In this document: in pieces, positions 58,990 through 64,000 of the stretch
How positions within the stretch are numbered: the stretch's first letter is position 1
Layout of the letters: every line of letters starts with the position of its first letter
The notes under the pieces: model-generated
The model's input: the letters and a program-made list of their open reading frames with translations, nothing else
What the model was told of the DNA's origin: nothing
Databases searched by the model: none
Made by a program: the position numbers and the translations under genes
Source: CAVWSM01 sp963757805
GTDB lineage: Bacteria; Actinomycetota; Actinomycetes; Jiangellales; Jiangellaceae
Length of the DNA stretch: 64,000 bases
Assembly (NCBI GenBank): GCA_963757805.1
Contig: CAVWSM010000023.1
Coordinates: forward strand, 124,001-188,000
Direction of reading: 5' to 3'

Positions 58990-59063
58990 CGGGCTGTAGC
59001 GCAGCTTGGTAGCGCGCCTCGTTCGGGTCGAGGAAGTCGTGGGTTCAAATCCCGCCAGCCCGA
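58990..59063 (+). tRNA. tRNA-Pro (CGG)
   Basis: 74-nt tRNA. Acceptor arms CGGGCTG (58990-58996) and CAGCCCG (59056-59062), discriminator A59063. The anticodon arm is CCTCG-TTCGGGT-CGAGG with anticodon CGG (Pro), and the T-arm is GTGGG-TTCAAAT-CCCGC. CCA is not encoded. It is followed by a hairpin (59072-59111). Confidence 0.95.
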
Positions 59064-59071
59064 CGCTCACA

Positions 59072-59111
59072 CGAAGCGGCCGGTGTCCCGCCTGGGATGC
59101 CGGCCGTTTCG
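59072..59111 (+). terminator. Terminator hairpin after tRNA-Pro
   Basis: CGAAGCGGCCGG (59072-59083) pairs with CCGGCCGTTTCG (59100-59111), 12 bp with one G-T pair, and an inner TCCC/GGGA stem. Confidence 0.75.
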
Positions 59112-59180
59112 CGACGTCACAAGACACTGCGCCAGGCGTAGCGGTACCTCGCTAGGCCTGCATGCCGCGCACAGACCAGC

Positions 59181-59202
59181 GCGATCACGTGAACGTGATC
59201 GC
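59181..59202 (-). terminator. Hairpin after asd
   Basis: GCGATCACGT and ACGTGATCGC are perfect 10-base arms with two bases between (the effective loop is larger). It lies 10 bp beyond the asd stop codon on the minus strand. Confidence 0.6.
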
Positions 59203-59211
59203 CCCGGCGGG

Positions 59212-60282
59212 TCAGGCAGACAGCTCCGCCGCGACGAGCTCGGCAATCTGTGCGGTGTTGAGTGCGGCGCCCTTGCGCAAGTTGTCGCCGCACAAGAACA
59301 GCTCGAGCGCCCGCGGCTCGTCGAGCGACTGGCGCAGCCGTCCGACCCAGGTGGGGTCGGTGCCCACGACATCGGCCGGAGTGGGGAACTCACCGCGCGC
59401 CGGGTCGTCGTACAGCACGATGCCTGGAGCTGACCGTAGGGTTTCGCGGGCCGCGTCGACCGGCACCTCCCGCTCGAAGACGGCGTGCACCGACAACGAG
59501 TGCGTGGTCACGACCGGGACTCGCACGCAGGTCGCCGCCACCCGCAGCGCAGGCAGCCCAAGGATCTTGCGCGACTCGTTGCGGACCTTGAGCTCTTCGC
59601 TCGACCAGCCGTCGTCCTTGAGCGAGCCGGCCCACGGCACGACGTTGAGCGCGAGGGGCGCGGGGAACGGACCGAGGTCCTCGCCGACGACACGGCGTAC
59701 GTCCCCCGGATGAGTACCGAGCTCGCGGTTGCCCGCCACCTTGGCGATCTGGTCGTGCAGCGCGTCGATGCCGGCCTGGCCCGCACCGGAGGCAGCCTGA
59801 TAGGACGCAACGACCAACTCCTCCAGCCCAAACTCAGCGTGCAGCGCGCCCATCGCCACGATCATCGACAGGGTCGTGCAGTTGGGGTTGGCGATGATGC
59901 CGCGCGGGCGGTTGCGCGCCGCGGCCGCGTTGACCTCGGGCACGACGAGCGGCACATCGGGGTCCATCCGGAAGGCGCCAGAGTTGTCGACCGCGATCGC
60001 GCCGCGCGCGGCGGCTACCGGAGCCCACTGCGCAGACACCTCGTCGGGTACGTCGAACATCGCGACGTCGATGCCGTCGAACGCCTCCTCCGAGAGCGCC
60101 ACGACCTCGAGCTCCTCGCCGCGACAGACCAGCTTGCGGCCAGCGGAGCGCGGCGACGCTATGAGGCGGATCTCCCCCCACACGTCCTCACGCGTCGAGA
60201 GCAGCTCGAGCATCACAGTGCCGACCGCGCCAGTGGCGCCGACGACGGCCAGGCTGGGCCTGCGGTTGCCGTGCTTGGTCAC
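59212..60282 (-). CDS. asd: Aspartate-semialdehyde dehydrogenase
   Basis: 356 residues. NADP-binding VGATGAVGTVMLELL at the N-terminus, catalytic Cys135 in IIANPNCTTLSM, and VASYQAASGAGQAG. It reduces aspartyl-4-phosphate, the second step to lysine, threonine and methionine. It begins within the last 4 bp of lysC (ATGA overlap), the standard actinobacterial lysC-asd pair. Confidence 0.96.
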   Translation of the reverse strand: MTKHGNRRPSLAVVGATGAVGTVMLELLSTREDVWGEIRLIASPRSAGRKLVCRGEELEVVALSEEAFDGIDVAMFDVPDEVSAQWAPVAAARGAIAVDNSGAFRMDPDVPLVVPEVNAAAARNRPRGIIANPNCTTLSMIVAMGALHAEFGLEELVVASYQAASGAGQAGIDALHDQIAKVAGNRELGTHPGDVRRVVGEDLGPFPAPLALNVVPWAGSLKDDGWSSEELKVRNESRKILGLPALRVAATCVRVPVVTTHSLSVHAVFEREVPVDAARETLRSAPGIVLYDDPARGEFPTPADVVGTDPTWVGRLRQSLDEPRALELFLCGDNLRKGAALNTAQIAELVAAELSA

Positions 60283-61553
60283 AGGCCGGTCCCTCCGTAC
60301 ACGACAGCTTCCTGATCACCGTCAAGGTCGAACGCCGTGTGCGCCGCAGACACCGCTGCGTCGACGTCGTCGGCGCGTACGACCACGGAGATGCGGATCT
60401 CGGACGTGGAGATCATGTCGATGTTGACGCCCGCCTTGGCCAGAGCGCCGAAGAAGTCGGCAGAGACACCCGGGTGGCTGCGCATCCCCGCCCCGACGAG
60501 CGACACCTTGCCGATCTTCTCGTCGAAGCGCACGGCGGTGAAGCCAACCTGCTCGCGGATCGCTTCGAGTGCGAGCAACGCCGTCGGCCCGTCGGACTTG
60601 GGCAACGTGAACGAGATGTCCGTACGGCCGGTGCCCTCAGCGGAGACGTTCTGCACGATCATGTCGATGTTGGTGCCTGCATCGGCGATGGCGCGGAAGA
60701 TCGCGGCCGCCTCGCCGACGACGTTGGGCACCCCAACGACGGTGATCTTGCCCTCGCTCCGGTCGTGGGCGACGCCCGAGATGATCGGCTGCTCCACGGG
60801 TGCTCCGTTCGTCGAGTCGTACGACGCCACGACCCAAGTGCCCTCGAGAGTCGAGAAGCTGGACCGGACGTGGATGGGTAGGTTGAACCGGCGGGCGTAC
60901 TCCACACAGCGCAGGTGCAGCACCTTGGCCCCGCAGGCCGCCATTTCGAGCATCTCCTCGAAGGTGATGCGGGCCAGGCGCCGTGCGGTTGGAACGATGC
61001 GCGGGTCGGCGCTGAACACGCCGTCGACATCGGTGTAGATCTCGCACACCGACGCGTCAAGGGCCGCCGCGAGTGCGACTGCCGTCGTGTCGGACCCACC
61101 ACGGCCGAGCGTGGTGATGTCCTTGCTGTCCTGACTCACGCCCTGGAAGCCGGCGACGATCGGGATCGCGCCGTCGTCGAGCGCCAGCTGGATGCGGCTC
61201 GGCGTGACGTCGATGATGCGTGCCTTGCCGTGTGCCGCATCGGTGATCACGCCCGCCTGGCTGCCGGTAAACGACCGAGCGATGTGACCACGCCGGGCAA
61301 TCGCCATCGCAAGCAACGCCATCGAGATGCGCTCGCCGGCAGTCAGGAGCATGTCGAGCTCGCGGCCGGGCGGGTCGTCGCTGACTCGCTGCGCCAGATC
61401 GAGCAGCTCGTCGGTGGTGTCGCCCATCGCGGAGACGATAACGACCACCTGGTTTCCGGCCTCTTTGGTGGCGACTATGCGAGCGGCCACCCGCTTGATG
61501 GCATCAGCGTCGGCAAGGGAGGATCCGCCGTACTTCTGGACGACCAGGGCCAC
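60279..61553 (-). CDS. lysC: Aspartate kinase
   Basis: 424 residues. Kinase domain with VQKYGGSSLADADAIKRVA (catalytic KYGG) and later FTGSQAGVITD and GFQGVS; regulatory C-terminus has two ACT domains (about 265-424; TVVGVPNVVGEAAAIFRAIADAG and KVSLVGAGMRSHPGVSADFFGAL, key parts). First step of the aspartate pathway, usually inhibited by Lys and Thr. GTG start, AGGGAG upstream. A -10 box TAGACT (61606-61611, minus strand) gives a leader of about 45 nt with a 7-bp inverted repeat (61575-61605). Confidence 0.96.
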   Translation of the reverse strand: MALVVQKYGGSSLADADAIKRVAARIVATKEAGNQVVVIVSAMGDTTDELLDLAQRVSDDPPGRELDMLLTAGERISMALLAMAIARRGHIARSFTGSQAGVITDAAHGKARIIDVTPSRIQLALDDGAIPIVAGFQGVSQDSKDITTLGRGGSDTTAVALAAALDASVCEIYTDVDGVFSADPRIVPTARRLARITFEEMLEMAACGAKVLHLRCVEYARRFNLPIHVRSSFSTLEGTWVVASYDSTNGAPVEQPIISGVAHDRSEGKITVVGVPNVVGEAAAIFRAIADAGTNIDMIVQNVSAEGTGRTDISFTLPKSDGPTALLALEAIREQVGFTAVRFDEKIGKVSLVGAGMRSHPGVSADFFGALAKAGVNIDMISTSEIRISVVVRADDVDAAVSAAHTAFDLDGDQEAVVYGGTGL

Positions 61554-61574
61554 GGCGCGGACTCTCCCTGTGCT

Positions 61575-61605
61575 CGACGTCTCCGGTGGAGTGAATGCGA
61601 CGTCG
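61575..61605 (-). promoter_or_regulatory. Inverted repeat at the start of the lysC leader
   Basis: CGACGTC (61575-61581) and GACGTCG (61599-61605) frame 17 nt just downstream of the lysC -10 box TAGACT. It could be a leader hairpin or an operator; nothing further identifies it. Confidence 0.4.
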
Positions 61606-61746
61606 AGTCTAACGAGACGGTCACGGGCGTTCGGGCTTGTCCGGTTTGTGGGACGTCCGTCTCAGGTAGCGGAACGCCGGAAGTCTTGCCGTGGCCGCGC
61701 TCTCAAGGGTCTAGGCTGCCGCCAGCGACCAAGCCCTGGAGGACGC

Positions 61747-62664
61747 GTGAGCGGCGGTATTCGTGTCCGCGGAGTGCGGCGAACCTTCGGCGATGTGGTC
61801 GCCGTCGACCACATGGACCTCACGGCGAGGCCGGGCGAGGTCACCGCGCTGGTCGGTCCCAACGGCGCCGGCAAGACGACGTTGCTGCTGATGATGGCGA
61901 CTCTGCTGCAGCCCGACTCGGGCGACATCGAGGTCGCCGGTTTCGACACCGTCCACGAGGCGACCGCAGTGCGCGAGGCGATGGGCTGGATGCCGGACGT
62001 GTTCGGCGTCTACGAGTCGCTCACCGCGCGCGAGGTGCTGCGCTTTGCGGCGGCTGCCTACCGCATCGCTCCGACGGCCGCTGACGCACGCATCGCCGAG
62101 CTGTTGGCGCTGGTGCACCTGACGGAGTTCACCGACCGGCCGGTCCATGTGCTCTCCCGCGGCCAGAAGCAGCGGCTAGGCCTGGCCCGCGCGGTGATCC
62201 ACGACCCCTCGGTCGTCCTGCTCGATGAGCCGGCCGCCGGGCTCGACCCGCGCAGCCGCATTGAGCTGCGCGACCTGCTGCGGCGGTGGGCGGCCGAGGG
62301 TCGCACCGTCGTCGTCTCGTCGCACGTGCTCGCCGAGCTGGAGCAGACCGTGGACCGCGTCGTGTTCGTCTCGGCCGGACGGACGGTCTCCGAGGAGGCC
62401 GTCTCCGATCTGGCCCGCGAGCAGCACCGGCCATGGCTGCTGCGCGCGCTCGACCCGCCCGAACTGCTCGCACGGCTGCAGGCGTACGGCCTTGATCCAC
62501 AGCCGTCAGCTAACGACGGATGTGAGGTGCTGCTGACGAGCGACGAGGCGGCCGCGGACCTGCTGGCGCGGCTGCTCGCCGACGGCGTACGCGTGGTTTC
62601 GTCGGCGCCGACCGGCAGCAGCCTCGAGACGGCCTATCTCGCGATGACTGAGGAGCGGCGATGA
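61747..62664 (+). CDS. ABC transporter ATP-binding protein
   Basis: 305 residues. Walker A VGPNGAGKTTLLLMMATLL, Q-loop MGWMPDV, signature LSRGQKQRLGLARAVI, Walker B VVLLDEPAAGLDPRS and H-loop SSHVLAEL. The C-terminus has an extra domain (about 220-305), as in drug/antibiotic-type exporters (CcmA/DrrA group). Pairs with the membrane protein downstream by ATGA overlap. GTG start after GGAGGACGC; -10 candidate TAGGCT at 61712-61717. Confidence 0.92.
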   Translation: MSGGIRVRGVRRTFGDVVAVDHMDLTARPGEVTALVGPNGAGKTTLLLMMATLLQPDSGDIEVAGFDTVHEATAVREAMGWMPDVFGVYESLTAREVLRFAAAAYRIAPTAADARIAELLALVHLTEFTDRPVHVLSRGQKQRLGLARAVIHDPSVVLLDEPAAGLDPRSRIELRDLLRRWAAEGRTVVVSSHVLAELEQTVDRVVFVSAGRTVSEEAVSDLAREQHRPWLLRALDPPELLARLQAYGLDPQPSANDGCEVLLTSDEAAADLLARLLADGVRVVSSAPTGSSLETAYLAMTEERR

Positions 62665-63638
62665 CCTGGTGGGGCGTGCGCACGATGGCCGAGCAGGAGT
62701 TTCGGTTGCGGCTGCGAGCCGGCCGCTGGATCTGGCTGCTCGCTACCTGGTTCGTCGTGCTGCTGGGCTTCACGTTGCTCGAGTTCTGGGCGCTGGCGGT
62801 GTCCCTGGAGGACGAGATCGGGACGCCGATGTTCGGCGGGCTCATGCTGTTCGTTCTCGCTCTCGGGTTGCTCGTCGTGCCGGCGCTGACCTGCCAGTCG
62901 ATCAACGGCGACCGCGAGCGCGGGGTGCTCGCACCATTGCAGGTGACGTTGCTTTCGCCACGCGAGATCGCGGTCGGCAAGCTGCTCGCGGCCTGGGGCA
63001 CCGCCCTCGTCTTCCTGGCGCTGACGCTGCCGATGGTGGTGTTCTGCCTGCTCATGGGCGGCGTCGGCATCAGCCGGGTCGTCGTGACGCTCACGGTGGT
63101 GGCGCTGCTCCTTGGTGCAATCGCGGCGATCTCGCTCGGCTGGTCGGCGGTCATGGCGCGTACGACGACGTCGGCGGTCCTCTCTTACCTCACGGTGTTT
63201 GCGCTCAGCGTCGGCACGCTCATCGCATTCGGGCTGGGCCTGGCCATCACGACCAGTGAGGAGACGGTTTCGGGAGGGACGCCTGGGACTACGTACACAA
63301 CGTCCGTCAACCACCCGGAGCGCGTGTGGTGGCTGCTCGCGCCCAACCCGTTCGTGGTGCTCGCCGACGCAGCGCCTCGGGTGCCGCCCGAGCGCGACCC
63401 GGTCACTGGCAATGTGCAGTCCAACCCGGCCGACCCGCTCGGCGGGATGAGCGAGGCGGTGCGCTTTCTGCGTGACGCCGAGGGGCTCGACGGACCCGAT
63501 GACGGCACCGAGCCCGGGCCGGTATGGCCGTACGGGCTCGCATTCGACCTGTTGCTGGGTGCCGGCGGTGTCGCACTGGCTACTCGTCGGCTGCAGACGC
63601 CGTACGTCAAGTTGCCGCGCGCAGTGCGCGTCGCCTGA
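62661..63638 (+). CDS. ABC-2 type permease
   Basis: 325 residues with about six helices: WIWLLATWFVVLLGFTLLEFW, GLMLFVLALGLLVVPALTC, then QSINGDRERGVLAPLQVTLLSPREIAVGKLLAAWGTALV (the coupling loop, E-R-G-V-L-x-x-L), two more pairs and a final helix. It has an unusual long extracytoplasmic loop near the end (about 215-285) rich in Pro/Asp. Forms the exporter with the preceding ATPase. Substrate unknown. Confidence 0.88.
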   Translation: MTWWGVRTMAEQEFRLRLRAGRWIWLLATWFVVLLGFTLLEFWALAVSLEDEIGTPMFGGLMLFVLALGLLVVPALTCQSINGDRERGVLAPLQVTLLSPREIAVGKLLAAWGTALVFLALTLPMVVFCLLMGGVGISRVVVTLTVVALLLGAIAAISLGWSAVMARTTTSAVLSYLTVFALSVGTLIAFGLGLAITTSEETVSGGTPGTTYTTSVNHPERVWWLLAPNPFVVLADAAPRVPPERDPVTGNVQSNPADPLGGMSEAVRFLRDAEGLDGPDDGTEPGPVWPYGLAFDLLLGAGGVALATRRLQTPYVKLPRAVRVA

Positions 63639-63646
63639 CCCTTGCG

Positions 63647-64000
63647 TCAGGCCTCGACGTCGAGCGCCTGGGTCGCGGCTTGGGCGAGCATCTCGTCCTC
63701 GGCGATCGTGCGAGCGTCGTGCTCGTGGGTGAGCCGCGTGTGCGCGATCAACGACAGGAGCGTGCGCTGCACCGCGAGCGCAGTGTTGCCCCAGTCGGAG
63801 AGGTAGGAGAACTGCCACCACCACAGCGCCTCGGTGACGTGGCCGGCGCGATAGTGCTGCAGCCCGTGCAGCAGCGCCTGCGCGATGCTCGCGAGATCGT
63901 CGGCGAGGCGGAAGCGTGCGGCACCCCGGTCGGGATCGATGGGGTCGTGCACCTCGACGTAGTCGTTGATCGGCGCCAGCAGGCCCGCAAGCCGCTCGCG
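63647..64000 (-). CDS. DUF5063-family protein, 5' part outside window
   Basis: The open frame continues past the right edge, reading APINDYVEVHDPIDPDRGA and then SIAQALLHGLQHYRAGHVTEALWWWQFSYLSDWGNTALAVQRTLLSLIAH (shortened), the WWWQFSYxSDWG motif of DUF5063. Function unknown; typically found between recR and lysC in actinobacteria, so recR is expected just beyond the window. About 117 C-terminal residues are visible. It converges on the ABC permease gene, 8 bp away. Confidence 0.8.
   Translation of the reverse strand, partial: RERLAGLLAPINDYVEVHDPIDPDRGAARFRLADDLASIAQALLHGLQHYRAGHVTEALWWWQFSYLSDWGNTALAVQRTLLSLIAHTRLTHEHDARTIAEDEMLAQAATQALDVEA

Noticed and set aside
1..64000. CRISPR arrays, insertion sequences, integrases and rRNA genes
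   Set aside because: Looked for on both strands; no regularly spaced repeats, transposase or integrase motifs or rRNA sequence were found.

Overview
The window is high-GC, gene-dense DNA from an actinobacterium. Gene order resembles the Mycobacterium tuberculosis Rv3646c-Rv3709c and Streptomyces topA-bldG-crp-lysC neighbourhoods. The content (K+-independent H+-pyrophosphatase, WhiB, BldG-type antagonist, Tad pilus locus, TANNNT promoters, many GTG starts) suggests a Propionibacteriales/Nocardioidaceae-like organism; this placement is inference. I see no prophage, insertion sequence, CRISPR array or rRNA operon, and no gene-free stretch longer than 300 bases.

Layout. 1-7.7 kb: end of sthA, a DedA-like membrane protein converging on topA, a DHA2 drug exporter divergent from an HxlR regulator, and a two-domain methyltransferase. 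7.8-13.9 kb: hppA, the bldG/anti-sigma pair, a DECH-box helicase and a LapA-like protein. 14-19.1 kb: an inverted Tad/Flp pilus operon (ssd-tadA-tadB-tadC-pilin-tadE-tadE-like). 19.28-19.39 kb: a 6C small RNA, not an open reading frame, in the position it holds in mycobacteria. 19.5-22.3 kb: a HAD phosphatase, an unknown membrane protein, a structured intergenic region and a methyltransferase. 22.4-32.9 kb: a mannose-glycan island (secreted GH92 alpha-mannosidase, AGE-family sugar isomerase, ABC importer, LacI repressor) with three matching LacI-type palindromes. 33-41.2 kb: a LytS/LytTR two-component system, two sodium:solute symporters each with a small membrane partner, and acetyl-CoA synthetase, probably a monocarboxylate uptake module; LytTR-type direct repeats lie upstream of the second symporter pair. 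41.2-46.3 kb: YidB-like protein, CBS protein, two ion transporters, a holin-like protein and an epoxide-hydrolase-like enzyme. 46.3-56.5 kb: marP, a Nudix hydrolase, nth, crp, an MBL hydrolase, RidA, a DUF4177 protein, two ArsA-type ATPases, whiB and a class A penicillin-binding protein. 56.5-64 kb: a small autoregulated HTH/Clp-N pair, YqeY-like protein, a metallophosphoesterase, tRNA-Pro(CGG), asd-lysC, an ABC exporter pair and a partial DUF5063 gene.

Two cross-window observations stand out. At least eight genes have a TANNNT -10 box ending 6-8 nt before the start codon, so they are probably translated from leaderless mRNAs. Four otherwise conserved genes (TadE-like, YidB-like, Nudix, PBP) carry single-base frameshifts and nhaA appears to start at ATT; this pattern points at least partly to sequence errors, and those gene models should be read with that in mind.
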